Source: Cyclobacteriaceae bacterium
GTDB lineage: Bacteria; Bacteroidota; Bacteroidia; Cytophagales; Cyclobacteriaceae
Assembly (NCBI GenBank): GCA_025350305.1
Contig: JANXYC010000165.1
Location: forward strand, 1 to 37,030
Length of the DNA stretch: 37,030 nucleotides
Direction: 5' to 3'
The notes under the pieces were generated by a model. The model ran no database searches. It saw only the letters and a program-made list of their open reading frames with translations, and was not told where the DNA came from. A program made the position numbers and the translations under genes. Below are positions 17,578 to 25,941 of the stretch, one piece after another. Positions within the stretch are counted from its first letter, which is position 1, and every line of letters begins with the position of its first letter.

Positions 17578-19314
17578 ATGTTTCAACCAGGATCAACCTA
17601 CAAATTTGATTTGCCGAGACACCACAAATCGATCATCAAGGTGATTGGTGTTGGGGGCGGCGGCAGCAACGCGGTGAACCACATGTTCAGGCTCGGCATC
17701 AAGGATGTTGAGTTTATCGTGTGCAACACTGACTTGCAAGCACTGAACAGTAGTCCGGTGCCTACCAAGTTGCAAATCGGAACCAACCTCACAGAAGGTC
17801 TTGGCTGTGGAGCCAACCCTGAAGTTGGGCGTGCGGCAGCCATGGAAAGTAAAGAACAAATCCGGGACGTGCTGGCCGGAACAAAAATGGTTTTTATCAC
17901 CGCAGGTATGGGCGGCGGCACGGGTACTGGCGCAGCACCCATCATCGCCAAGATCGCGAAAGAGATGGACATTCTTACCGTTGGAATTGTGACCATGCCC
18001 TTCGGCTTTGAAGGAAGGAAGAAAATAGGCCAGGGTCAGGCAGGCCTTGAAGCGATGCGCAGCAGTTGCGATACGGTACTCGCGATCCTGAATGATCAGT
18101 TGCGGCAAATGTTCGGTAATCTTTCAATCAGCCAGGCATTTGGTGAAGCAGATAGCATATTGACGACCGCTGCGAAAGGGATTGCGGAAATTATCACACT
18201 GGCAGGTTACGTCAATGTTGACTTTCAGGATGTCCGCACCGTTATGCTCAATGCCGGGGCTGCCGTAATGGGCTCTGCCGAGACGAGCGGTGATAATCGC
18301 GCCATACGTGCGGCTCAGCAAGCGCTTGCTTCACCGCTGTTGGATAACAAAGACATCATGGGGGCGAAGAGAATATTGCTTTCGATTATTTCCGGGGAGG
18401 AGGCCGAACTGCAAATGGATGAGCTGAGCCAAATCACGGAGTATATCCAGGAACAATCTGGCGATGAATGCGAAGTGATCTTCGGTCATGGCGTGGATGC
18501 TGCCCTTGGTGATTGCATCCGGGTAACGGTTATTGCCACAGGATTCGCAGGCGAAGGAAGAAGTGTACATACAACAAAAAAACCGGACGAGAAAAAAGTG
18601 TTGGACCTTGAGAAAAGTCAGATAACAACCACAGGACTCGCTGACAACTCCGTAAATGAGCGAAACCACGAAATTGAATTGAAAATAGCGGACGAAATGA
18701 TTTTCTCCGATCCTGATGAGCCCTTCTTCGATTATCCTGAAGAACCCCTCGTCAAGAAACAGGTTGAGGAAGTTCCAGTGCTAAAACAGTCGGAAGAGAA
18801 ACCGGTTTATGTCAAGCCAGAAGAAAAACCTGTTTACATCAAGCCGGAGCAGAAGCCCTTCAAAAAGGAAGAGACGCCTCTTCAGGAACGAAACTACACG
18901 CTGAGTCTATTCGACCAGGAGGAGATTGTTGCCAAAAAATTTAACGATGAAGAAGCGGATGAAGATGATGACGACGATATCGACAAGTTCAAAGGGGATG
19001 ATGAATTTGAAATTGGAAAGGAAGTTTCTGCCGATCAGGTCATAAACGAAGAAGGTATGATGGAAATTCGCAAGACAAAACAACGCCTCGAACAGCAAGC
19101 CAAGGAGCGGAGAGAAAGACTAAAGGCTGCCAAGAAGCAGGAGATGAGCAAGGAAGAGTTCAATGAGAAGTGGACCTTGCCTGCCTATTTGAGAAGAGGT
19201 GTGAAAATGGAAAACGTGCCGCACTCATCGGAGCGGTTTATTTCCAAATACAATTTGAATGATGACAACAACTTGTTGGGTAACAATAAGTTTTTGCATG
19301 ACAATGTGGACTAG
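17578..19314 (+). CDS. ftsZ: Cell division GTPase FtsZ
   Basis: A tubulin-like GTPase that forms the cytokinetic ring, 578 residues. The N-terminal GTP-binding half has GVGGGGSNAVNHM (24-36) and the signature AGMGGGTGTGAAP (109-121). The T7 catalytic loop NVDFQD has Asn213, Asp215 and Asp218. After about residue 330 comes an unusually long linker of about 200 residues with repeated EEKPVYVKP-type units and an acidic run (DEEADEDDDDDIDKFKGDDE). The conserved tail LPAYLRRGVKMENVPHS, the FtsA-binding type, is followed by a ~30-residue extension. Most bacterial FtsZ proteins have 350-420 residues. Bacteroidota versions are longer. Confidence 0.97.
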   Translation: MFQPGSTYKFDLPRHHKSIIKVIGVGGGGSNAVNHMFRLGIKDVEFIVCNTDLQALNSSPVPTKLQIGTNLTEGLGCGANPEVGRAAAMESKEQIRDVLAGTKMVFITAGMGGGTGTGAAPIIAKIAKEMDILTVGIVTMPFGFEGRKKIGQGQAGLEAMRSSCDTVLAILNDQLRQMFGNLSISQAFGEADSILTTAAKGIAEIITLAGYVNVDFQDVRTVMLNAGAAVMGSAETSGDNRAIRAAQQALASPLLDNKDIMGAKRILLSIISGEEAELQMDELSQITEYIQEQSGDECEVIFGHGVDAALGDCIRVTVIATGFAGEGRSVHTTKKPDEKKVLDLEKSQITTTGLADNSVNERNHEIELKIADEMIFSDPDEPFFDYPEEPLVKKQVEEVPVLKQSEEKPVYVKPEEKPVYIKPEQKPFKKEETPLQERNYTLSLFDQEEIVAKKFNDEEADEDDDDDIDKFKGDDEFEIGKEVSADQVINEEGMMEIRKTKQRLEQQAKERRERLKAAKKQEMSKEEFNEKWTLPAYLRRGVKMENVPHSSERFISKYNLNDDNNLLGNNKFLHDNVD

Positions 19315-19402
19315 CCTCACCACCAGCCCCTCTTCCCCCGGAGAGGAGTTGAGAGGTGAGGTGCCTTCTTCCCGCTCCCCCGGAGAGGGATTAGGGTGAG
19401 GC
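19315..19402. repeat. CCTCACC/GGAGAGG dispersed repeat, two copies
   Basis: Directly after the ftsZ stop lie two related GC-rich units. The first (19315-19361) is palindromic: CCTCACC at 19315-19321 pairs with GGTGAGG at 19355-19361, and inside it CCTCT (19329-19333) pairs with AGAGG (19342-19346). The second (about 19371-19402) repeats CTCCCCCGGAGAGGG...GGTGAGG. It resembles the common extragenic CCCTCTCCGGGGAGAGGG-type sequence of many bacteria. Confidence 0.6.
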
Positions 19403-19404
19403 TT

Positions 19405-19611
19405 GGCATTTCCGGCACGACTGGTCATTTACTCCATTCGTAGTGGTTGTTGGTGGTAAATATTTTTTGCCGGTGCCGGAGTGCCTTCTTTTTGATCGGG
19501 ACTCATTTATGTAAAATGAGTTACGGCAGTTGGGATTATTTTTTTTGCTGTCCCCGATCGAATGATTTTTTAAGCTGGGAAAGCCGGACACTATGGTCCG
19601 GCTTTTTTTTT
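19405..19611 (+). ncRNA. Putative structured RNA ending in terminator
   Basis: Reverse-complement pairings seen by eye: GGCA-TCCGGCAC (19405-19408, 19411-19418) with GTGCCGGA-TGCC (19473-19480, 19482-19485), a 12-bp stem with one small bulge. Inside it ATTTAC (19427-19432) can pair with GTAAAT (19456-19461). Next, TTTGATCGGG (19491-19500) pairs with CCCGATCGAA (19553-19562, one G-U), closing a three-way junction with ACTCATTT/AAATGAGT (19501-19508/19514-19521) and GGCAG/CTGTC (19525-19529/19548-19552). The terminator at 19580-19611 follows. It may be an independent small RNA or the 3' UTR of ftsZ. No good promoter was found and no known family is recognised. Confidence 0.4.
19580..19611 (+). 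terminator. Rho-independent terminator
   Basis: AAAGCCGGAC (19580-19589), loop ACTATG, then the perfect complement GTCCGGCTTT (19596-19605), running into nine T residues (19603-19611). It is the strongest intrinsic terminator in the window and the likely end of the dcw transcript or of the RNA just upstream. Confidence 0.9.
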
Positions 19612-19677
19612 AAAAGATTAAATGAACCTGATTTTGTGTGGTTGGTCGGGGTCTGCGACCCTCGACCGGCCCGAGTC

Positions 19678-19848
19678 TATTGTCCTCGTTGCGGAGAAAA
19701 GATGCGATGGGATAAAAAAGAGTTAAGCCTTCGGGTTTTTCTAAAAGATGCGGTTGAGGAGATTTTTAATGTTGACTCAAAATTTCTGAAGACGGTGCGT
19801 CTGTTGTTAACAAAACCAGGGTTTCTTACCAAATTCCTGAAGGTGTGA
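19678..19848 (+). pseudogene. DUF3667-family fragment
   Basis: About 56 residues, starting YCPRCGEKMRWDKKELSLRV, continue through FLKDAVEEIFNVDSKFLKTV to LLLTKPGFLTKFLKV and a stop. This matches the soluble N-terminal part of DUF3667 membrane proteins: a zinc-ribbon CxxC, then a lleallnvd..fl.Tlr.Ll..Pg motif. The first CxxC half and all membrane helices are missing. A hairpin-forming GGTCG...CGACC sequence (19644-19667) sits where the N-terminus should be. The frame is open further upstream only through the terminator region. A broken gene; the family's function is unknown. Confidence 0.5.
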
Positions 19849-19885
19849 CTTCCCATTTCCTATCTTTAGTTAAAACTGCAAATTT

Positions 19886-20920
19886 ATGCCCAGGCGCTTT
19901 ATTTTCATTACGTTTCCCATTATCCTTTTGTTTGGAATTTATTTTCTGGGCCCTGAACCGGATAGTCCGGTGTGGAACAAGGACATGCCCACCGTGCCGC
20001 AGCAGCCCGATGCGTTGCAGAAGTATGTAGCAAATCAGGAGAGCAAGCATAAGTTGAAACCTGATAACGAGGCGCGGATTATTTGGGCTGATTCATCGAA
20101 GAAAAGAACCGAATACAGTGTCGTGTACATTCACGGTTTCTCCGCCAGCCAGGAAGAAGGTGATCCCATTCACGAAAAGTTTGCAAAAACATTTGGCTGC
20201 AATTTATACCTCGCTCGTATGTCGGACCACGGTATTGATACTACCGAACAACTTTTGTATTTCACCCCCGACCGCTGGTGGAAGAGCAGCAAGGAAGTGC
20301 TGGCAATCGGCAAAGCGCTTGGCGACAAAGTAATATTAATGAGTACCTCCACAGGGGGCACGATGGCTTTGGCGTTGGCAGCCGAATACCCACAAGATGT
20401 GTATGCCTTGATTAACATGTCGCCCAATATTGCCATTAATAATCCCAATGCCTGGATTTCGAATAATCCGTGGGGACTGCAAATAGCGAGAATGGTGGTA
20501 GGAGGCAAGTATAACATGCCAAAAACGGCCCCGGGTGTTGTTGATACTTCGGCAGATCGTCAATATTGGAACAAGAAGTACCGGCTGGAAGCGGTCTGCC
20601 AATTACAAGAGTTGCTGGAAAGCAAAATGAATAAGTCCACTTTTGAAAAAATTAAGCAGCCATGTCTCACTCTTTATTATTATAAGAATGAAAAAGAACA
20701 AGATCCCCAGGTGAAAGTCAGTGCGATGCTGGAAATGAATAGTCAGTTGGGCACACCGGACTCGCTCAAAGTGACTGTCCCCATTCCAAATGCCGGGGGT
20801 CACGTGCTGGGCTCACATGTTGTATCAAAAGACCTGGAAAGTATTTCAAGGGAAGTTAGGAAATTTGCGGTCGAAAAGCTCCGGATGAAACCGGTCATCC
20901 CCGACGCTCAAACTCCATGA
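19886..20920 (+). CDS. Alpha/beta hydrolase, membrane-anchored
   Basis: A serine hydrolase of 344 residues, probably an esterase or lipase, substrate unknown. The first ~22 residues (MPRRFIFITFPIILLFGIYF) form a signal anchor that places the enzyme on the periplasmic side. Fold markers: oxyanion-hole YIHGFSAS (81-88), nucleophile elbow STSTGG with Ser155 (153-158; an STSTG elbow rather than GxSxG) and a late GGHVLGSH with the probable catalytic His306. A likely acid lies in the KNEKEQDP region. It starts at ATG 19886; a near-match -7 box TATCTTTA is at 19861. Its last 26 bp overlap the convergent methyltransferase gene. Confidence 0.8.
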   Translation: MPRRFIFITFPIILLFGIYFLGPEPDSPVWNKDMPTVPQQPDALQKYVANQESKHKLKPDNEARIIWADSSKKRTEYSVVYIHGFSASQEEGDPIHEKFAKTFGCNLYLARMSDHGIDTTEQLLYFTPDRWWKSSKEVLAIGKALGDKVILMSTSTGGTMALALAAEYPQDVYALINMSPNIAINNPNAWISNNPWGLQIARMVVGGKYNMPKTAPGVVDTSADRQYWNKKYRLEAVCQLQELLESKMNKSTFEKIKQPCLTLYYYKNEKEQDPQVKVSAMLEMNSQLGTPDSLKVTVPIPNAGGHVLGSHVVSKDLESISREVRKFAVEKLRMKPVIPDAQTP

Positions 20921-21659
20921 GGAGATGTTTTGACAGCGCAATTGTGCAGGAGGTGTTTAGATTGAAAATTTCAGAGTAAACATTCCGGTTATCGGCATCC
21001 TTTTTTATTTGTTTTTTGCGCACGCTGCTTGCGAAGAACCAGATGAGCGGGTAGAAGATAAGTAGCAGGTAGGATGTTGAGCTACGCCGGGAGGGATAAA
21101 CTTTTCTTAGCTGTAAGTGATGGATAGCAGCGAGCGTACGCAAACGTTGCACGCCGCTCACAAAGAGTTTACCAAAATAGTTCTGTCCAGGTCTCCAGTT
21201 TACATAAGCGGTTAGCTCATTTGGAGGAGGACTTCCATAGTGTTCACTTTCTGTCAGGAATTGGGAGAAGCGGCCACGAAGGGAAGAACTGTTGGGAGTG
21301 GTTAGCAGAAATCGGCCACCGGGCTTAAGAATTCTTGCAACCTCTTTAAAAAGAAAAAACTGGTTGGGAAGGTGTTCGATCGTTTCAGCGAGGATCACGT
21401 AATCGGCAAAGGCGGATGCTATGGGAAAAGGCTCTTGAAGATGAATGGGGCGACAGGTGGCCATGGCAAACGTGTTATTGCCAGGAAAAAGATCGAAGGG
21501 CATGACCCGGCTGTTCGTCTCTTCAAATAAATGTGAGATGTACCCACTTCCAGCAGACAGATCGACCACGATTTTATTTTGTAAAGTATCCTTGTTCTTT
21601 CTTGTGTAGCGAATAAAAAAAAGTAATGCGTTGTCTCGTGAATGAGGTGCATCCATCAT
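20895..21659 (-). CDS. SAM-dependent methyltransferase, class I
   Basis: A 254-residue Rossmann-fold methyltransferase of unknown substrate. SAM motif I is VVDLSAGSGY (31-40), motif II-like VMPFDLFPGN, then LAETIEHLPN and EVARILKPGGRFLLTTPN (methyltransferase type 11 pattern). A hydrophobic stretch near 198-213 (LLIFYPLIWFFASS) may hold it at the membrane. Its ATG overlaps the kdsB stop (ATGA), making it the third gene of an nfeD-kdsB operon. This pairing with CMP-Kdo synthesis suggests, but does not show, a role in lipopolysaccharide or another envelope glycan. Confidence 0.85.
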   Translation of the reverse strand: MMDAPHSRDNALLFFIRYTRKNKDTLQNKIVVDLSAGSGYISHLFEETNSRVMPFDLFPGNNTFAMATCRPIHLQEPFPIASAFADYVILAETIEHLPNQFFLFKEVARILKPGGRFLLTTPNSSSLRGRFSQFLTESEHYGSPPPNELTAYVNWRPGQNYFGKLFVSGVQRLRTLAAIHHLQLRKVYPSRRSSTSYLLLIFYPLIWFFASSVRKKQIKKDADNRNVYSEIFNLNTSCTIALSKHLLMEFERRG

Positions 21660-22411
21660 TGGTTTTTAAGTTTTTTTAAGTAGTCAATGGCCCGCTCCAG
21701 GTCCAGCGGGGTGTCGATACAAAGCCCTTCTTCCGCGTCTGTCTCAATGGTCTTTATTTTGAAGCCGTTTTCGAGCCACCGAAGTTGTTCGAGTGATTCG
21801 GCTTTTTCAAGTGCCGAAAGAGGGAGCCGCGTTATCTCTTTTAGAATATCCTGGCGGTACGCGTACAATCCCACATGACGGTAGTAGGTTGTTTCGCTCA
21901 GCCAGTTTTCTCGTTCACTTTTTTGAACAAAAGGAATAGGGGAGCGGCTGAAATACATAGCTTCCTTCTTTGCATTCAGAACCACCTTCGCCTCATTTGG
22001 TGAAAAGAGTTGCTCAAGGGTAGTAAGGGGTTGAATGAGTGTGGCCAGCTCAGTAGTATTCTCCAGGGAAGAACAAAGCAGGTCAATCTGGCGAGGGTCG
22101 ATAAAAGGTTCATCCCCTTGAATATTCACAACAAAATCAAACGATGATTTCTGCAGGTGCATTGCTTCGCAGCATCGATCCGTTCCCGTTGGATGTTGCT
22201 CCGACGTAAGACAGGCATTACCACCAAAAGAAATGACATGGTCAAAAATCTTCTGATGGTCGGTGGCTACAACAATTTCGCTAAGCCGCTTTGACTTTTT
22301 GCATTGCAGATATACACGGTGCACCATCGACTTCCCCAATAAATCAGCAAGGGGTTTGCCCGGAAAACGTGTGGAGGCAAACCGCGCCGGAATAACTCCA
22401 AGTATCTTCAT
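21656..22411 (-). CDS. kdsB: CMP-Kdo synthetase KdsB
   Basis: 3-deoxy-manno-octulosonate cytidylyltransferase, 251 residues, cytosolic. It activates Kdo with CTP for lipopolysaccharide core synthesis. The N-terminal nucleotide-binding VIPARFASTRFPGKPLADL, the TEQHPTGTDR-like SEQHPTGTDR, NIQGDEPFI, YFSRSPIPF and HVGLYAYR are family signatures, and length is normal. It overlaps the nfeD-family stop upstream and the methyltransferase start downstream by 4 bp each, so all three are translated as a unit. It shows that the organism is Gram-negative with Kdo-containing LPS. Confidence 0.96.
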   Translation of the reverse strand: MKILGVIPARFASTRFPGKPLADLLGKSMVHRVYLQCKKSKRLSEIVVATDHQKIFDHVISFGGNACLTSEQHPTGTDRCCEAMHLQKSSFDFVVNIQGDEPFIDPRQIDLLCSSLENTTELATLIQPLTTLEQLFSPNEAKVVLNAKKEAMYFSRSPIPFVQKSERENWLSETTYYRHVGLYAYRQDILKEITRLPLSALEKAESLEQLRWLENGFKIKTIETDAEEGLCIDTPLDLERAIDYLKKLKNQ

Positions 22412-23748
22412 GTAGTAGATTTCTTTACACGCAACGTTGAACTTTCGACGTCGATCACTTCAATTTCCGCCTCTTTTTCAATGTACTCACCCCGGCTAAA
22501 GGCATCATAAAGTTTTCCCGCAATCAACACCTTGCCGCTGGGTCTGAGCACCGTAAAGGCAGTCCCGCTCTTCCCCACCATCAGCTCTTCATTGAAGTTT
22601 GATGTATAGCCTTGTTCTTTGTCCTGGGTTTCTGTGAGCACCATTCGCCTGAATGCTTTTGTTTGGGTTAGCCGCGCGCTGCCAAAAAAAAGCAACAAAG
22701 CTCCACCCGACAACCCCCCAAAGGTCGCAAACATCGCCACCACAATATCACCTAACGGAACGAAATCAAAATTGAAGAAATCATTGTTGAGCATAATCAA
22801 AACAAGCGACCCAACCGTCATCACGATGCCCATCACACCGGCTACTCCAAACCCAGGTATCACAAAAAGTTCAAGGACAAGGAGTGTAAGTCCGACAAAA
22901 AGAGCCAGGATCTCCCAATATTCTGCCAACCCATTTAAATAGTAGGGCACGAGATATAGCACCAGGGCGATAATGGCGGCAAACAGGGGAAAACCTATAC
23001 CGGGCGTTTGAAGTTCAAAGTAAATTCCACCAATGATCACAAGAATGAGCAATCCACTGATGAAAGGATTTAGAAAGAAGGCAATGATTTTTTCGGCGGC
23101 GCCAAGCTTGAAATACTCGATGTCATAGTTCATAATCTTATTGCGCTTCAGGATTTCCTCGATTGATTCCACCTTGGCTTCACAATAACCATATTTTAAA
23201 GCCTCAGAAGTTGTGAAGGTGATCACTTTTCCAGCTTGTTTGATGCTGTCTATGACAACCTTCTCATCTACCATCCCTTCGGCAATGCGTGGGTCCCTCC
23301 CATTTTCTTCAGCCGTCGAGCGCATGATGGAACGCATATAGGATTGGTATTTATCGGGTGCTGCCTGCCCGCCCGTACCCTCTACGACGGTGGCCGCACC
23401 AATGCTTGCCCCGGGTGACATATAGATGCTATCGCACGCGATGGAAATAAGGGCCCCGGCCGAAGCGGCATCTGAATTGATATAAACCCATATTGGTTTT
23501 TTGAAATCCATGATCAGGTCTACAATTTCTTTGGCATCGGTGAGTACGCCGCCGTACGTGTCCATGTCGACAATCACATAATCGGCCTTTATTTTTTCGG
23601 CGTGCTCAAGTGATAGCCTCACGTATCGCAGCATCGGCGGGTCAATCTCCGACTTGATCTCCATGACCATCACTTTGGGCTTTTCCTGGGCGAGAAGCAC
23701 TGAAAACAGGCCGATATAAGACAAAAGGGTAAGCAGTAAGGCCTTCAT
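22408..23748 (-). CDS. NfeD-family membrane serine protease
   Basis: A 446-residue membrane protein with a signal peptide (about 1-20, ends LLAQ), a ClpP/SppA-like protease domain (25-215), several membrane helices (about 225-365) and a C-terminal OB-fold NfeD domain (about 385-446). The catalytic serine is probably Ser96 in SDAASAGALI, and the lysine base of the Ser-Lys dyad probably Lys133 (or Lys in a near position), as in PH1510-type STOPP proteases that cut stomatin partners. No stomatin/SPFH gene is adjacent; kdsB follows with an ATGA overlap. Confidence 0.92.
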   Translation of the reverse strand: MKALLLTLLSYIGLFSVLLAQEKPKVMVMEIKSEIDPPMLRYVRLSLEHAEKIKADYVIVDMDTYGGVLTDAKEIVDLIMDFKKPIWVYINSDAASAGALISIACDSIYMSPGASIGAATVVEGTGGQAAPDKYQSYMRSIMRSTAEENGRDPRIAEGMVDEKVVIDSIKQAGKVITFTTSEALKYGYCEAKVESIEEILKRNKIMNYDIEYFKLGAAEKIIAFFLNPFISGLLILVIIGGIYFELQTPGIGFPLFAAIIALVLYLVPYYLNGLAEYWEILALFVGLTLLVLELFVIPGFGVAGVMGIVMTVGSLVLIMLNNDFFNFDFVPLGDIVVAMFATFGGLSGGALLLFFGSARLTQTKAFRRMVLTETQDKEQGYTSNFNEELMVGKSGTAFTVLRPSGKVLIAGKLYDAFSRGEYIEKEAEIEVIDVESSTLRVKKSTT

Positions 23749-23842
23749 ACATCGGGTTTTTGTAAAAATACTAAGTAATTCAACGAGTTTGGGTTGTGTG
23801 ATGCACGATCGAAGTGGTAATTTTCGTTTGAATTAATTGTAT

Positions 23843-24805
23843 ATGTTTGAAATCTTATTAATCATACTCGCGAGTACCGGCCAGCCAGACTCCCTTAGGA
23901 TGGAAACCATCAATGGAAAGCCCCATGTGGTATATCAGGTGGAAGCGAAGGAAACACTGTATAGCATCTCCCGGCGATATGGCACAACCATTTTAGCCAT
24001 CCTCGAACAAAATCCAACCGCGGATGCCGGATTGGAGGTGGGTCAAATCCTTAAAGTACCCTATGCGCCAAGAGTAAAAAATCAACCGGCCACCCAGACT
24101 GCAGATGGTCTCATTCATAAAGTTGCCACCAGGGAAACACTCTTTTCGATTGCGCGTCAATACAACGTTTCGGTGGATGATATTAAGACCTGGAACAATC
24201 TTAAGGACAACTCACTGTCCTTAGGTCAGGATATTATCATAAAAAGGAAACCTCCTGCTGACCCCGTGGTGACACAAACAACTCCTTCAGCAGCAAAGAC
24301 GCATATTGTTGCTCCTAAAGAGACCTTGTTTTCTATCTCCCGTCAGTATGGTATGACCATTCAACAGTTAAAAGAGTGGAATGACATCCAGGAAAATGAA
24401 TTGAAGGTAGGTCAGGTGCTCTCGGTGGCTGTGCCCGTATCCGCCACGGCCGTTAATCTGACAACAGTAACCGCCACGACGGTAAATCCCGTACTCCAAG
24501 CTGACAATTCCGTTAAAATTTCTGAAAACGTGACCGGATCGGATGAAGTAAAAGAAAGCGGGCTGGCCCAACTAATTGAAGGTTCCGAGAGTAATCGGAA
24601 ATATTTAGCGCAACACCAAACAATAAAACCTGGGACGATTCTAAAAATCCGTAACCTGACTACCAATCAGGAAGTATTTGTTCGCGTTACAGGACCTATT
24701 CCATCCGCGGATGCCGGTACCGTCATCCGTATTTCTAAATCAGCCTACGACCGGCTGGGTGCTACAGAACCTAAGTTCCCGGCTGAGATCACATATTACA
24801 AATGA
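23843..24805 (+). CDS. LysM-repeat protein with C-terminal double-psi domain
   Basis: A 320-residue envelope protein. From ATG 23843 it starts with a short hydrophobic segment (MFEILLIILASTG), probably a signal. Three LysM peptidoglycan-binding repeats follow, each with ETLYSISRRYGTT-, ETLFSIARQYNVS- or ETLFSISRQYGMT-like sequence and a GQxLKV end, separated by Pro/Thr-rich linkers. The last ~95 residues (TNQEVFVRVTGPIPSADAGT...) resemble an RlpA-like double-psi beta-barrel, lacking obvious catalytic proof here. Its stop overlaps the OmpA-family start by 4 bp, so the two are coupled. Confidence 0.85.
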   Translation: MFEILLIILASTGQPDSLRMETINGKPHVVYQVEAKETLYSISRRYGTTILAILEQNPTADAGLEVGQILKVPYAPRVKNQPATQTADGLIHKVATRETLFSIARQYNVSVDDIKTWNNLKDNSLSLGQDIIIKRKPPADPVVTQTTPSAAKTHIVAPKETLFSISRQYGMTIQQLKEWNDIQENELKVGQVLSVAVPVSATAVNLTTVTATTVNPVLQADNSVKISENVTGSDEVKESGLAQLIEGSESNRKYLAQHQTIKPGTILKIRNLTTNQEVFVRVTGPIPSADAGTVIRISKSAYDRLGATEPKFPAEITYYK

Positions 24806-25917
24806 CAATGAACGTCAGCTTACATGTAGTGGTCGCGATGGCGTTTATTAACATTTCCGGCGCACAGAATTTGGTGATGAACCCAAGTTTTGAAGAACAC
24901 TTCCGTTGTCCGACAAATTTCAGTACAAGCAACAGGGATTTTGCCTTGCCCGGATGGCGGTCAGTAAACTACGGTACACCTGACTATTATCATCAGTGCA
25001 GCATGGGTGATTGTGATGTGCCTTTTAACTGGGCAGGAGAATCCAACGCTCACGGGGGTTTTGGTTATACCGGCATTTATTTATGGAATAGGCCCACCAG
25101 CAAACCACGCAGCTATCGCGAATACATTCAAGGTGAACTCACTGAACCTCTTAAGAAGGGCAAGCGTTACAAGATCGAATTCTATTTCAAGCTCGCCTCC
25201 TACTCGGTGTATACTGTGGACCGGATTGGATTATTGCTGTCGGATTCTTCCTTCTCTTATCCTGATGATCAGGTAGTCCCGCAACGACCAACCCTGTCGT
25301 TGATCAGGAATGAACCATTTGCCAAGAGTGGCTGGGACCTTGCTGAAATGGAATACGTGGCGAATGGAGGTGAATCATTTGTAACAATTGGAAATTTTTT
25401 TGACAACCTCACCACACAGTTTACGCAATTAGATAACCGTAAGGGTAAAAGTCCGATGCTGACCGGTAGTGCATATTTTTATATCGACGATGTGGCCGTG
25501 GTGCCGCTTGATCCGGATCCGGTTGCTCCCCAACTCCAACCGCTGCTGTGGACAGACGGACAGGAAATAAAACCGGAAGAAATCTATATCCTCAAAAATA
25601 TCCAGTTTGAATTTGACCGCTTTGTACTTTTGCCGGTCTCGTTTCCTGAGCTTGACAAATTGGTAAAAATCCTCACCGAAAAATCAGATTGGAAAGCCGA
25701 ACTGAACGGTCATACCGATGACGTGGGATCGGAGGAGTACAACCTGGAGCTGTCGCGCAACCGTGCACAAAGTGTGGTAGACTATTTGAAATCAAAGGGA
25801 ATATCAGCTGGCCGGCTTACCACGCATGGATATGGAAAATTACGACCGCTGGTAATCGCAAAAGATGACGCGTCCAGATTTCTGAACAGAAGAGTTGAGG
25901 TCAGGTTTCTGAAGTGA
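24802..25917 (+). CDS. OmpA-family outer membrane protein
   Basis: A 371-residue exported protein with an N-terminal signal (about 1-21, ends NISGAQ). The middle (22-240) is a Bacteroidota-type module beginning NLVMNPSFEEHFRCP, a carbohydrate-binding/jelly-roll-like fold. The C-terminal OmpA/MotB peptidoglycan-binding domain (about 262-371) has IQFEFDRFVLLP, NGHTDDVGSEEYNLELSRNR and the RRVEVRF end. It starts in the ATGA overlap with the LysM gene (a second ATG lies at 24808). Two peptidoglycan-binding proteins made together suggest a structural link between wall and outer membrane. Confidence 0.88.
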   Translation: MTMNVSLHVVVAMAFINISGAQNLVMNPSFEEHFRCPTNFSTSNRDFALPGWRSVNYGTPDYYHQCSMGDCDVPFNWAGESNAHGGFGYTGIYLWNRPTSKPRSYREYIQGELTEPLKKGKRYKIEFYFKLASYSVYTVDRIGLLLSDSSFSYPDDQVVPQRPTLSLIRNEPFAKSGWDLAEMEYVANGGESFVTIGNFFDNLTTQFTQLDNRKGKSPMLTGSAYFYIDDVAVVPLDPDPVAPQLQPLLWTDGQEIKPEEIYILKNIQFEFDRFVLLPVSFPELDKLVKILTEKSDWKAELNGHTDDVGSEEYNLELSRNRAQSVVDYLKSKGISAGRLTTHGYGKLRPLVIAKDDASRFLNRRVEVRFLK

Positions 25918-25941
25918 CCAGTTTCCCTTGAGTAAATAATT

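Noticed and set aside
17593-18108. A 171-codon minus-strand open frame
   Set aside because: Antisense to the conserved GTPase core of ftsZ; His/Cys-rich junk translation.
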